Part shown: positions 19,228 through 30,333 of the stretch, in pieces
How positions within the stretch are numbered: the stretch's first letter is position 1
How the letters are laid out: the number at the start of each line of letters is the position of its first letter
Assembly: GCA_031270725.1 (NCBI GenBank)
Contig: JAISWS010000039.1
Location: 1-35,967, forward strand
Direction of reading: 5' to 3'
Length of the DNA stretch: 35,967 bases
Source: Syntrophomonadaceae bacterium
Lineage (GTDB): Bacteria; Bacillota; Syntrophomonadia; Syntrophomonadales; Syntrophomonadaceae
Program-made: the position numbers and the translations under genes
Notes under the pieces: generated by a model
Databases searched by the model: none
Told to the model about the DNA's origin: nothing
Seen by the model: only the letters and a program-made list of their open reading frames with translations

Positions 19228-19812
19228 TTATTTCACTCTGCGCAAATGGGCGGTTTCAAGCTGCAACACATCTAATTTTGCTTCCACCCGCTCCAAAGAG
19301 CCCAACAAACGCTCGTTTACATCGTTCTGGACTTCGCAGGCGTCAAACAGCGCGCGGACTTTTTCAGTCAGCTCGTTTTCCATACGTACTTGTCCGGCTT
19401 CAAGTTTGTCGACTTTAGTGTCCAAAGTGTCAACTTTAGTCTCCAGGGAGCCGACTTTAGTGTCCAGAGTGTCAACTTTAGTCTCCAGGGAGCCGACTTT
19501 AGTATCCAGGGTGTCAACTTTAGTCTCTAAGGAGCCGACTTTAGTATCCAGATTGTCAACTTTAGTCTCTAAGGAGCCGACTTTAATATCCAGAGTGTCA
19601 ACTTTGGTCTCTAAGGAGCCGACTTTAGTATCCAGAGTGTCAACTTTAGTCTCCAGGGAGCTGACTTTAGTATCCAGATTGTCCATTTTTCCATCTAAAG
19701 CATCCATTCTGGTTTCCATTTTGGCTTCTAAAGTATCCATGCGGTTTTCTATGCGGCCCATACCGCCTTCCATGGTTTGGAGCAACTTTAAAATTTCCTT
19801 TTCCTGGTTCAT
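19228..19812 (-). CDS. Coiled-coil protein built from 14-aa tandem repeats
   Basis: AAGGAG RBS before ATG at 19812 (MNQEKEILKLLQTMEGG...); repeated (LDTKVGSLETKVDT)n; no TM or signal peptide seen. Confidence 0.8.
   Translation of the reverse strand: MNQEKEILKLLQTMEGGMGRIENRMDTLEAKMETRMDALDGKMDNLDTKVSSLETKVDTLDTKVGSLETKVDTLDIKVGSLETKVDNLDTKVGSLETKVDTLDTKVGSLETKVDTLDTKVGSLETKVDTLDTKVDKLEAGQVRMENELTEKVRALFDACEVQNDVNERLLGSLERVEAKLDVLQLETAHLRRVK
19411..19677 (-). repeat. About 6.4 tandem copies of a 42-bp unit encoding LDTKVGSLETKVDT
   Basis: Six consecutive near-identical 14-aa units plus a partial seventh, read directly from the translation. Confidence 0.95.
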
Positions 19813-20204
19813 GTTTTTCTCCTTAATTAGATTTTTATCGCTCACCGTTTCTTTTTTTATATGGCATTAAGGGCTACCATGCCTGTCCCTAGTTTGCCTG
19901 CCGCCAACCGCTTGTGCCCCCTTGAAAGGGTATATCAGGTTGAGGGTTCAGGTTAGTTATAGCGACCGGCTGATGATAGAATGAGTCTTTTTTTATAGTA
20001 ATAACTATTGTAACAGCCCGGTTTGGGTAATTTTTCGCGGAGTATGCGAAAATTTGCCGCTCATAAACTGAACCCTTTTCTCTAAAATAAAACACAGACG
20101 CTTTCTTAATGATATAATATTGTTTTCAAAAAATAAACTCCTATATTTGCTATGTCATTTCAGGGGGGATTTTCGTTTTTTCACCGAAAAGGAATTAAAA
20201 GCGT

Positions 20205-20339
20205 TCGGGAAATATCATTTCGCTGCCTTATAAAAAAACTCTTTTACAGGATAAATATGCGCGTTCTTTATTGCGCGAAATTGAAAAAATATTTACGCCT
20301 CAGGCTGACTATCTGCTAACATTAGGGCGGGAGGTGTAA
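20205..20339 (+). pseudogene. Possible 3' remnant of an unidentified gene upstream of rmuC
   Basis: Start-less open frame KRSGNIISLPYKKTLLQDKYARSLLREIEKIFTPQADYLLTLGREV* with protein-like composition, preceded by an in-frame TAA. Confidence 0.35.
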
Positions 20340-20341
20340 AT

Positions 20342-21712
20342 ATGGACGAGAAATTTATTCCGTTTATGGTAATTTCTCTATTTATTAACGTGCTGGTACT
20401 GGGTTTAGTTATTTATACGCTGAAGTTGAATAAAAAGCGTGCAAATCTTTGCGATAGTCGGTTTTCAGGGGAGGAAATCGGGGCTGATATGGAACGTTCA
20501 GCCAGGGAAAACGCAGCCGCCCTGCGCGAGGAATTAAACCGTTCGGCGCGCCAAAACCGGGAAGAATTAAATAATACTTTGAAAAACCTGCAAGATGTTT
20601 TAGTAAATAATTACGCTCATTTCAACACTTTGGAGCAAAGCCAGCTGGAGCAGATTCGCGGGGCTTTGGACATGCGAATCCGCGCTTTAAGCTCGGAAAC
20701 CGTCCAGGAATTTAAACAGATGAACGAGTCCCTGCAAAAGCAATTGGAAAGTCTGCGGAATACTTTAGATCAAAAACTGCGAGAGCTGCAGCGGGATAAT
20801 AATCAAAAATTGGAGCAAATGCGCGTGGTGGTGGACGAAAAGCTTCACGCCACTTTAGAACAGCGTTTAGGCGAGTCTTTTAAAATGGTGAGCGAACGTT
20901 TGGAAGCGGTTTATAAAGGGCTGGGGGAAATGCGGAATTTAGCGGCGGGGGTGGGCGATTTAAAAAAAGTCCTGACCAATATCAAGACCCGCGGAACCTG
21001 GGGCGAAATACAACTGGGGAATATACTGGCCGATATTTTGACTCCGGAGCAATTTCAAGCTAATGTGGATGTGAAAAATAATTCCCAGCGGGTAGAATAC
21101 GCCGTCCTGCTTCCCGGACCGGACGCGGATGAAAAAGGTGTTTGGCTGCCTATAGACGCCAAATTTCCCATGGAAGATTATCATCGGTTACTGGAAGCGT
21201 ATGATAAGTCCGACCCCGTACTCATAGAAATTTCCGGCAAAGCCTTGGAAGCCTGCGTTAAACAGCAAGCTAAAAGCATTTCGGAAAAATACGTCGCTCC
21301 TCCCGCCACTACCGAATTTGCCATTATGTTTCTGCCGACGGAAAGCTTATACGCGGAAGTACTGCGGCGGCCCGGTTTGTTTGAAAAAATACGCCGGGAA
21401 CACAGGATTACCATTGCCGGCCCTACTACTTTAGCCGCTATAGTAACCTCTCTGTCCATGGGATTTAAAACTTTGGCCCTCCAAAAAAGGTCCGGCGAAG
21501 TATGGCAGGTGCTGAGCGCGGTTAAAGCGGAATTTTTAAAATTCGGAGCCGTTTTGGAAAAAACCCGGAAAAAACTCCAGGAAGCAAGCAATTCCATTGA
21601 AGAAACTTCCCGCCGTTCCCGGGTTATGGAGCGCAGATTGAAAAATATAACCACCGCGCCGCTTGATTCGGAAGGGGAAAATGTTTTGGAGAATCCTGAA
21701 ACGGACAATTAA
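20342..21712 (+). CDS. rmuC: DNA recombination protein RmuC
   Basis: N-terminal TM, coiled coil, then 'LKKVLTNIKTRGTWGEIQLGNILADILTPEQFQANV' and 'LPIDAKFPMEDYHRLLEAYD'. Confidence 0.95.
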   Translation: MDEKFIPFMVISLFINVLVLGLVIYTLKLNKKRANLCDSRFSGEEIGADMERSARENAAALREELNRSARQNREELNNTLKNLQDVLVNNYAHFNTLEQSQLEQIRGALDMRIRALSSETVQEFKQMNESLQKQLESLRNTLDQKLRELQRDNNQKLEQMRVVVDEKLHATLEQRLGESFKMVSERLEAVYKGLGEMRNLAAGVGDLKKVLTNIKTRGTWGEIQLGNILADILTPEQFQANVDVKNNSQRVEYAVLLPGPDADEKGVWLPIDAKFPMEDYHRLLEAYDKSDPVLIEISGKALEACVKQQAKSISEKYVAPPATTEFAIMFLPTESLYAEVLRRPGLFEKIRREHRITIAGPTTLAAIVTSLSMGFKTLALQKRSGEVWQVLSAVKAEFLKFGAVLEKTRKKLQEASNSIEETSRRSRVMERRLKNITTAPLDSEGENVLENPETDN

Positions 21713-21839
21713 AAGTTTTTTCAGGCCATAGAAATTTTCGTTATTTGTGTTGAGAGGTAATATTGAGACCGCCGGCTCAGGCGCATTATCCTCATATTAC
21801 CATTTTTGTTTTTATTCCCTCTGGGTCTAATATAACCCT

Positions 21840-21916
21840 GCAGCTTGCTGCGAAAACGCCGCGCAAGCGGCGCTTGTCTTTTATCTTTCAGATACCCCGC
21901 TGCTTGCGGCGGGGTA
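21840..21916. terminator. Cluster of three GC-rich hairpins between convergent rmuC and ssrA, likely including a terminator
   Basis: GCAG-CTTG-CTGC (21840-21851), CGCCGC-GCAA-GCGGCG (21857-21872, followed on the minus strand by TTTT), TACCCCGC-N8-GCGGGGTA (21893-21916). Confidence 0.6.
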
Positions 21917-22058
21917 GGTCATTAAATGCATCTCTGTTTCTGTGTAGTTCAAATAGCAAAAACTCTTTTTTACAAAATTTTACAGGCAAAACAAATAGAA
22001 AAAACCTGCCATACCGTCAAATCGCGATATATGCAGGGATTTGAATTAGTTAAAATTT

Positions 22059-22408
22059 TGGTGGAGGCGGGGAGAATCGAACTCCCGTCCGAAAGAAAGA
22101 CCAGCAGAGTATCTCCGAGCGCAGTACGTGTTTTAATTTTATTTCGCAAAACCCGCGCACAGGTTTTTTTGAAACTATCCCCGATTAATTTCCCTTGTTG
22201 ACCCCTCGGGAAAAAAGATTACAAGGTACCCTCACTAAGTTACGCCCTGCGCTAAGCCATGAGGAATCTTAGCCGGACGAGCCGCTTAAGCGGCTAGTGC
22301 AAAATTATCTTCTGCAGTTAAATTTAAAGTTTACCTTTTTAACGAGCTGGCAACAACTCGGCTCGCTGCTCGACCCATCTCATCCCCCGTCGAAACCATT
22401 GCGCCCCC
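22059..22408 (-). ncRNA. ssrA: tmRNA (transfer-messenger RNA)
   Basis: 5' GGGGGCGCAATGGTTTCGACGGGGGA, 3' GGACGGGAGTTCGATTCTCCCCGCCTCCACCA; tag reading frame GCAGAAGATAATTTTGCACTAGCCGCTTAA (AEDNFALAA*). Confidence 0.95.
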
Positions 22409-22581
22409 TTGATTATACTTACTCCATTAAGCAGCAACCATGACTGCTGAATGAGCGTTGGTTAATTTATTATCCGTATTAATCCTGCTTTTTGCGCAAA
22501 GTGATAAAATCAACTTTATTTTAAAAGCCGCAAAAGCTATGGTATACGTTTAGTAACTATTTGTCAAGTCTGTTTCATTTG

Positions 22582-23061
22582 TTATTGTAAGCGGGTCCTT
22601 TCCTTTAAAGCTCTCTCAATATCCCGCTTAGCGTCTTTTTTAGCTAAATCTTCTCTTTTATCATATAGCTTTTTGCCCACCGCTACCGCCAAATCCAGTT
22701 TAAGGTTCCCCTGCTTAAAATATATTTTAAGCGGTATCAAAGCATATCCTTTTTCTTTTTGAATATTCAGCAGTTTTTGAATTTCTCTGCGATGCAATAA
22801 AAGTTTTTTAGGGCGCATAGGTTCATGGTTAAATTGATGGCCCGGATCATAAGGGCTTATATGAAAATTATTCACCCATACTTCACCATTTTTTACATAC
22901 GCGTAAGCGTCCTGCAAATTGCCTTTGCCGGCTCGCAGCGATTTTACTTCGGTCCCTACTAGGACTAAGCCGGCCTCATAATTTTCTTTTATGTGATATT
23001 CGTACCGAGCCCTTCGGTTATCAACTACCGGTTTAATGCCTGGTTTTTTTTTATTTGTCAT
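22582..23061 (-). CDS. smpB: SsrA-binding protein SmpB
   Basis: 'NRRARYEYHIKENYEAGLVLVGTEVKSLRAGKGNLQDAYAYVKNGEVWVNNFHISPY'. Confidence 0.98.
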   Translation of the reverse strand: MTNKKKPGIKPVVDNRRARYEYHIKENYEAGLVLVGTEVKSLRAGKGNLQDAYAYVKNGEVWVNNFHISPYDPGHQFNHEPMRPKKLLLHRREIQKLLNIQKEKGYALIPLKIYFKQGNLKLDLAVAVGKKLYDKREDLAKKDAKRDIERALKERTRLQ

Positions 23062-23135
23062 TCTTCTTCCTTATCCTGCTTATATATTTAAAGTAATTTT
23101 AGTGCCAATAAAATTAGATGTTTATTCCCATTTAT

Positions 23136-25295
23136 TTACATTATACGTTTGCTGTTTTTTTTCGTCAAGGAGGGAAGTGTTTTCAGCATGTAGGTTAATT
23201 CAAAATCAATTTTGGCTTCTTCCGCGTTTACTTGACTTACCAGAACATTTACTCTATCTCCTATTGCGAATTTACATCCGTTATGACTGCCGCACAGAGT
23301 ATAATTTGTTTCGTTATATACGTAGTAATCATCATAAAGGGCGGATATATGCACTAACCCTTCTATAGTATTTTCCAAACGGACAAAGAAACCGAAAGTT
23401 TGGATAGACGATATGGTCCCTTGGAATTCTTCACCAATATACTGGCGCATGTATTCCGCTTTTTTTATATCCACATACTCTCTTTCCGCTTCTTCGGCTT
23501 TCATCTCCTGGGTAGTGGAATATTCACCATAAAATGACGTTTGCTTCTTCAGATTGTTTTTTTTCTTATCGCTCAATTTCCCTGCCAACAGATGCGAAAG
23601 AACCCGATGCACTAATAAATCCGGATATCTGCGAATCGGGCTGGTAAAGTGGCAATAATACTGCGAAGCAAGTCCAAAATGTCCCAATAGTTGGGGGCTA
23701 TAGCGGGCATGCTTCATGGAGCGCAATAATACTATCGAAATAAGTTGTTCTTCCGGCCGGCCTTGTACTTGTTTCAGTATATTTTGGTAATCTCGCGGCG
23801 TTAAATCCATATGGCTGGTTTTGTGCCCAAATACTCCCAATATCTGGTTAAGTTTGGGCAGAGCTTCAGTGTCAGGCTTTTCATGGATCCGATATAAAGC
23901 CGGCAATTGCTTTTTAAAAAGGTGCTCCGCCACCACTTCATTAGCTTGAATCATGAAATCCTCAATAAGCATTTCTGCCGGCCCCCGTTTAAAAGCACTT
24001 ACTTTTACCGGACTCCCGTCCTCATCCACTTCAATTTTCGTTTCCGGAAAATCAAAATCCAGAGCGCCTCTTTGCTGCCTTCTTTTTCTTAAAATAGCAG
24101 CCAACTCCGCCATAATTAAAAAATCATCAATTTGTTCAGCATATCGTTCCTGCAGATCCGGGAAACAGTTTGCCAGTATTTTATTAACATCGGTATAAGT
24201 CATCCGTTCCCGAACATTAATTATGGATTTAAATAATTCGTATTTTATTATCTCCCCCTGAGGGTTGATATCCATTACGCAGCTCACCGCCAGCCTGTCT
24301 TCTGAAACGTTTAAACTACATATTCCATTTGACAATTCCGGCGGCAGCATAGGCAGCACATGATTTACCAGATAAACGCTGGTGCTTCTCTGTCCAGCTT
24401 CTTTATCCAGCTTACTTCCTTCAGTTACATAATGCGATACATCGGCAATATGAACTCCCAGCCTAAATCCTCCCTTAATTCTGCTGACCGAAACGGCGTC
24501 ATCTAAATCTTTAGCGTCTTCACCGTCAATAGTAACGATGTTCAGTGAGCGCAAATCTTTTCTGCCGTTTAAATTAGAAAAAGGCGCCTTAGCTAAATTT
24601 TTTGCTTCTTCCAAAACATCAGGCGGAAAATCTGTACGTAGCGCATGTTTTTTTACCAACAATTTAAAATCCATTCCCGGTTCGCCTTTTTTACCCAGTA
24701 TCTCAATTATTTTGCCTTCAATATCATTATGTTCATCCGGCCATCCAATTATTTTGACCAGTACTTTATCCCCGTTTTCAATTTTTTGTTTGCGGGAAGT
24801 ACGTATAAAAATCGGATAAAGCTGTCTGGAATCATCAGGAATAACTACCGCATGACGTTGTTTTCTTTTGAAAGTACCTACCAGTTGGCTGTTAGCGCGT
24901 TTTATTATCCTGATCACAGAGCCTTCAGGCCGTTGTTTTACAGCTTTACGCCCGTATAATCTTACAATCACCCGATCATTATGCATAGCGCCGTTCAATT
25001 TTTTCCCATAGATAAATACTTCACCCTGTCCCGCTTCGTCCGGAATTAAAATCCCATATCCTTTTTTGTTAATATGAATTACCCCTTTGCGCAAATGCAT
25101 CATTTCCGGCAATCCATACTTGTTTTTCCGGGTCTTTATAATATATCCTTCTTTTTCCATTATATTTAATATTTTGGTTAAAGCCTGTTTGTCTTTTTCG
25201 TTTTCTATCCCTAATTCACTACCCAGTTCATTATAACCCATAGGTTTATAGTCCGTTTCGCGCATGATTTTTAATACGCTTTCTTTGCTTACCAT
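23136..25295 (-). CDS. rnr: Ribonuclease R
   Basis: RNB motif 'IVTIDGEDAKDLDDAVSV', 'YCHFTSPIRRYPDLLVHRVLSHLL', C-terminal S1 domain. Confidence 0.97.
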   Translation of the reverse strand: MVSKESVLKIMRETDYKPMGYNELGSELGIENEKDKQALTKILNIMEKEGYIIKTRKNKYGLPEMMHLRKGVIHINKKGYGILIPDEAGQGEVFIYGKKLNGAMHNDRVIVRLYGRKAVKQRPEGSVIRIIKRANSQLVGTFKRKQRHAVVIPDDSRQLYPIFIRTSRKQKIENGDKVLVKIIGWPDEHNDIEGKIIEILGKKGEPGMDFKLLVKKHALRTDFPPDVLEEAKNLAKAPFSNLNGRKDLRSLNIVTIDGEDAKDLDDAVSVSRIKGGFRLGVHIADVSHYVTEGSKLDKEAGQRSTSVYLVNHVLPMLPPELSNGICSLNVSEDRLAVSCVMDINPQGEIIKYELFKSIINVRERMTYTDVNKILANCFPDLQERYAEQIDDFLIMAELAAILRKRRQQRGALDFDFPETKIEVDEDGSPVKVSAFKRGPAEMLIEDFMIQANEVVAEHLFKKQLPALYRIHEKPDTEALPKLNQILGVFGHKTSHMDLTPRDYQNILKQVQGRPEEQLISIVLLRSMKHARYSPQLLGHFGLASQYYCHFTSPIRRYPDLLVHRVLSHLLAGKLSDKKKNNLKKQTSFYGEYSTTQEMKAEEAEREYVDIKKAEYMRQYIGEEFQGTISSIQTFGFFVRLENTIEGLVHISALYDDYYVYNETNYTLCGSHNGCKFAIGDRVNVLVSQVNAEEAKIDFELTYMLKTLPSLTKKNSKRIM

Positions 25296-25367
25296 AAAAA
25301 ATTCCTCCTTGAATATATCTAAACAAATGTTTAATAAATATACTGCTTTTTCGAGCGTTGTTCCATG

Positions 25368-26114
25368 TTACCGGTTGCGTTTTATAAAGTCTATCACCGC
25401 TTGGGCCAAGACCTCTTTCTCTGCCTCCATAGTGGCTATATGGTGGGAATTGGGCAAATACATTATTTTAGTATCCGCATTAACCAGTTTCTGCCTTAAA
25501 TATTCCGCGCCGGCAACTTCTACCATCTCGTCTTCTCCCGATTGTACGATTAACACCGAAGCTGTAACAGCGGAAGCATTTTTCAATATTTTTTTACGTC
25601 CTTTTAGTAAACTTTTTAAAGCTTTGAGCGGATAACAAGGATAAGCATAACGGCCGTTACAAGTATAAAACTCTTTTTCATCCTTTTTGGGCCAACATTT
25701 TTTAAACCAGCTGAGCATAGTAATCAAAGGTATATTAATTTTTTTATCTTTAAAAATAGCCGGTATATTGATTAATATGACCCCCGTTAAATCCCGTCGC
25801 CGTTCACCAGCGGCTAAAGCCAGCAAAGCTCCCATTGAAAGCCCTGCTACAAATACTTTTTGATATTTGCGCTTCAGAAAATCAATTTTATCATTTACTT
25901 CCCGATACCAATCCCGCCAAGAAGTTTTATTAAGCTGTCCAGGATTACTTCCGTGCCCTGGCAGCAAAACTCCCATGACATTTATCCCTCCCGTTTCATA
26001 TATAATCCGGGCAGCAGGATAAAGTTCGGACGGGGTAGCCGTAAATCCATGAACGAAAAGCAAAGCCGTTCTCTGGTTTTCAGCATATGTTAAAAAAAAG
26101 CTTAACTTATCCAT
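25368..26114 (-). CDS. Alpha/beta hydrolase (carboxylesterase/lysophospholipase-like)
   Basis: 'ALLFVHGFTATPSELYPAARII', nucleophile 'GLSMGALLAL', 'IVQSGEDEMV', 'NSHHIATMEAEKE'. Confidence 0.9.
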   Translation of the reverse strand: MDKLSFFLTYAENQRTALLFVHGFTATPSELYPAARIIYETGGINVMGVLLPGHGSNPGQLNKTSWRDWYREVNDKIDFLKRKYQKVFVAGLSMGALLALAAGERRRDLTGVILINIPAIFKDKKINIPLITMLSWFKKCWPKKDEKEFYTCNGRYAYPCYPLKALKSLLKGRKKILKNASAVTASVLIVQSGEDEMVEVAGAEYLRQKLVNADTKIMYLPNSHHIATMEAEKEVLAQAVIDFIKRNR

Positions 26115-26355
26115 CAGATTTCCTCAGAAAAACATTTATGGTCTTTTATACTATTCCCGGATTCAAACGCGGACAAATATTCTGGTGCCGCCCGTACCCT
26201 GCAAGGGGTATCAAGGGTATTTTATCCACGGCTAAGGAAAATAAGTATACACATCCCTTTCGGGGCACAAATCCGCTCCAATGGAACGGATTTAATTACG
26301 GATTAGTATCACATGCGCTGTTGAGATTAAAAACCAGCCTGCTTAATACAAGAAA

Positions 26356-26380
26356 GAGCAGGTTTTGACCCCTGCTCCTC
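26356..26380 (-). terminator. Candidate terminator downstream of secG
   Basis: GAGCAGG/CCTGCTC 7-bp stem followed on the minus strand by TTTC. Confidence 0.5.
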
Positions 26381-26407
26381 CAACTATGCGTGATTAGTAT
26401 ATTTTTA

Positions 26408-26635
26408 TTAATACATTAAACTTAAAACTAAAGAAATTATTAAAAATATAGCCGCATCAATAGCTGTAACCTTAGATAACAGCGAATCCAAGCCTTTTTT
26501 CTTGCTTCCGAATATTGCTTCACTGCCGCCGGTTATGCTTCCGGATAAACCGGCGCTTTTACCGGATTGCAAAATCACTGAAGAGATCAATACTAAAGAA
26601 CTCAATATTTCTAATATCAATAAAAATATTCTCAT
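26408..26635 (-). CDS. secG: Preprotein translocase subunit SecG
   Basis: 'MRIFLLILEILSSLVLISSVILQSGKSAGLSGSITGGSEAIFGSKKKGLDSLLSKVT'; ATG at 26635 spaced 8 nt from GGGAGG. Confidence 0.95.
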   Translation of the reverse strand: MRIFLLILEILSSLVLISSVILQSGKSAGLSGSITGGSEAIFGSKKKGLDSLLSKVTAIDAAIFLIISLVLSLMY

Positions 26636-26721
26636 AATCATTACCTCCCGCTTCTTAACGATAACACTAAGATGATACCACACCTACACTGGTAAACGCA
26701 ATAGCGCCCGCTGAAGATTTA

Positions 26722-28017
<1,296 letters not shown>

Positions 28018-28049
28018 TCAATTTATTATTAGTTTTTGCGGCCCTGACT

Positions 28050-29585
28050 TTATTTAATAATGCTGTATCCTGTCATTTCAGGCGGCCTCTCTAATTTTAA
28101 CAGTTTTAATACAGTTGGAGCAATATCACACAAAGCCGCATCATCACGTAATTTACAGTTTTCATACGCGGAAGAAATTAAAATAAACGGTACCGGGCTG
28201 AGAGTATGTGATGTTAACGGGCTTTTGGTTTCAGGGTGAAGCATCATTTCGCAATTACCATGATCGGCGGTTATTATCATGCTCCCGTCCAGTTCCAAAA
28301 CTGCATCGGCTATTTTTTTCAAACATTCATCCACAGCTTCAACTGCCTGCACCGCAGCGCTCAATACTCCGGTATGCCCTACCATATCAGCGTTAGCATA
28401 GTTTATTATTATAACATCATAATAATTTTTTTTCATTTCAGCAAGCACACGTTCAGTAATTTCATAAGCGCTCATTTCCGGCTTCATATCGTAAGTCTCC
28501 ACTTGAGGGGAGTTAATTAAAATACGGTCTTCTCCATTATTGGCTTTTTCCAAACCGCCGTTGAAAAAAAACGTAACATGCGCATATTTTTCCGTTTCCG
28601 CTATTCTCAGCTGACGCATATGATTTTGCGCCAGCACTGCGCCTAAAGTGTTAGTCAGGGTTTGCGGCAGAAAAGCCGCGGCCGCCAGACTTTTTTCATC
28701 ATACTGGGTCATACCGACAAAATTAACCTGCGGCCATTTAATCCGTTCAAATTCTTCAAAATCAGCTTCCACGAAAACTCTGGTAATCTGCCGGGCTCTG
28801 TCGGCTCTGAAATTAAAAAAGATTACGCTGTCCTGATCTTCTACCAGACCTATCGGCTGAGCGTTTTCATCAACTATAACCGCTGGTTCCATAAATTCAT
28901 CATAAATACGCTTTTTATAGCTGGCCGCAATAGCGTCCTGAGGATAAGCAAACTTGCAGCCTTCTCCCAAAACCATGGTTTTATAAGCTTTCGCAATACG
29001 ATCCCAGTGTTTATCCCTATCCATTCCATAAAAGCGCCCTCCCAAGGTAGAAATTTTCCCTACTCCTAGTTCCAGCATCCTGTCTTCCAGCTGGGCAATG
29101 AAATTAACGGCGCTTTGGGGAGCAACATCACGTCCATCCAAAAAAGCGTGTACAAACACTTTTTCCGCCCGGTTAGATTTACACATTTTCAAAAGCGCGT
29201 ATATATGCTCTATGGCGCTGTGTACGCTGCCGTCTGAAACCAGTCCTAATAAATGAACCGCGCGGTTATTTTTACAGGCTGAGTCTATCGCCTCCAAAAG
29301 TTTTTCATTTTTATAAAAAGAACCGTCCTCAATATCTTTACTGATCCGGCTTAGTTCCTGATATACTACCCGGCCTGAACCTATATTCAAGTGCCCTACT
29401 TCCGAATTTCCCATTTGTCCGCCGGGAAGCCCCACATCTGAACCGCAGCAGCGCAGCAAAGTATAAGGATATTTGTGTTTTAACGCATAAAAATTGACCG
29501 GATGCGCCAGAGTGACAGCGTTATCTTCCGCTGCTTCCCTTTCGCCCCAGCCGTCTAAAATCATCAATACAAATGGTTTAATCAT
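28050..29585 (-). CDS. gpmI: 2,3-bisphosphoglycerate-independent phosphoglycerate mutase
   Basis: 'MIKPFVLMILDGWGERE', 'GNSEVGHLNIGSGRVVYQELSRI', 'NYANADMVGHTG', 'ITADHGNCEMM'; ATG overlaps the tpiA stop. Confidence 0.98.
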   Translation of the reverse strand: MIKPFVLMILDGWGEREAAEDNAVTLAHPVNFYALKHKYPYTLLRCCGSDVGLPGGQMGNSEVGHLNIGSGRVVYQELSRISKDIEDGSFYKNEKLLEAIDSACKNNRAVHLLGLVSDGSVHSAIEHIYALLKMCKSNRAEKVFVHAFLDGRDVAPQSAVNFIAQLEDRMLELGVGKISTLGGRFYGMDRDKHWDRIAKAYKTMVLGEGCKFAYPQDAIAASYKKRIYDEFMEPAVIVDENAQPIGLVEDQDSVIFFNFRADRARQITRVFVEADFEEFERIKWPQVNFVGMTQYDEKSLAAAAFLPQTLTNTLGAVLAQNHMRQLRIAETEKYAHVTFFFNGGLEKANNGEDRILINSPQVETYDMKPEMSAYEITERVLAEMKKNYYDVIIINYANADMVGHTGVLSAAVQAVEAVDECLKKIADAVLELDGSMIITADHGNCEMMLHPETKSPLTSHTLSPVPFILISSAYENCKLRDDAALCDIAPTVLKLLKLERPPEMTGYSIIK

Positions 29586-30333
29586 CTGTTTTATATTTCC
29601 CTGCAATATTAGCAAACGTTTCAGCGTTCAGGCTGGCGCCTCCTATTAACGCGCCGTCAATATCAGCCTGGGCAAAAAAAGCAGCGGCATTGTTCTCCGT
29701 AACGCTGCCCCCATACAATATTCTGGTATATGAAGGTAACGATTTATTAAACGTCCCCAGTTCCGCCCTTATAAACGCCGCCATAACCTGAGCGTCGTCA
29801 GGATAAGCGTTCTCTCCTGTTCCTATCGCCCAAACCGGTTCATAAGCAACCGCCCAGCTATGGCCAGGCGGCTCCAATCCGGCCAGCCCTTCCCTCAATT
29901 GCTCGCTTACTATGTCATATGCTAGTTTATTTTCCCGCTCCTGTAAAGTCTCTCCCACGCACAGCACAGGGATAAGCCTTTTTTCCAAAGCTATTTTCAT
30001 TTTGCGGTTAACAATACTGTTGCTTTCATTAAATAACCGCCGTCGTTCTGAATGTCCGACGATTACGTAGCGGCATCCGCACGATAAAAGCATATCCGCA
30101 GAAATTTCACCGGTATATGCTCCGGAATTCTCCCAAAACATATTCTGGCCCCCTAAATTTATTTGTTCTTTGCATACCGCTCTAAGTTTCGCTAATCCGG
30201 TAAAAGGCGGGCATATAACTAAATCGATACGTTCCGTATTTTTTTTTAGCTGTAAAAACTCTTGAGCGTATTGCTCCGTTTCGGAAATAGTTTTATTCAT
30301 TTTCCAGTTAGCGATTATCAAGGGTTTTCTCAA
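29578..30333 (-). CDS. tpiA: Triosephosphate isomerase
   Basis: 'IIANWKMNKT', 'VIVGHSERR', 'AYEPVWAIGTG', 'ILYGGSVTENN'. Confidence 0.99.
   Translation of the reverse strand: MRKPLIIANWKMNKTISETEQYAQEFLQLKKNTERIDLVICPPFTGLAKLRAVCKEQINLGGQNMFWENSGAYTGEISADMLLSCGCRYVIVGHSERRRLFNESNSIVNRKMKIALEKRLIPVLCVGETLQERENKLAYDIVSEQLREGLAGLEPPGHSWAVAYEPVWAIGTGENAYPDDAQVMAAFIRAELGTFNKSLPSYTRILYGGSVTENNAAAFFAQADIDGALIGGASLNAETFANIAGKYKTDD

Noticed and set aside
19411-19677. CRISPR-like regular repetition
   Set aside because: Units are contiguous with no unique spacers and maintain an open reading frame; this is a protein-coding tandem repeat.
19112-19870. 252-aa plus-strand ORF (STLVSREPTLVSRV repeats)
   Set aside because: Antisense mirror of the 42-bp repeat array; the minus-strand ORF has a good RBS and heptad pattern, and this ORF begins directly in post-tRNA sequence without an RBS.
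21763-22201. Plus-strand ORFs of 93 and 91 aa
   Set aside because: They run through GC hairpins and into the antisense strand of tmRNA.
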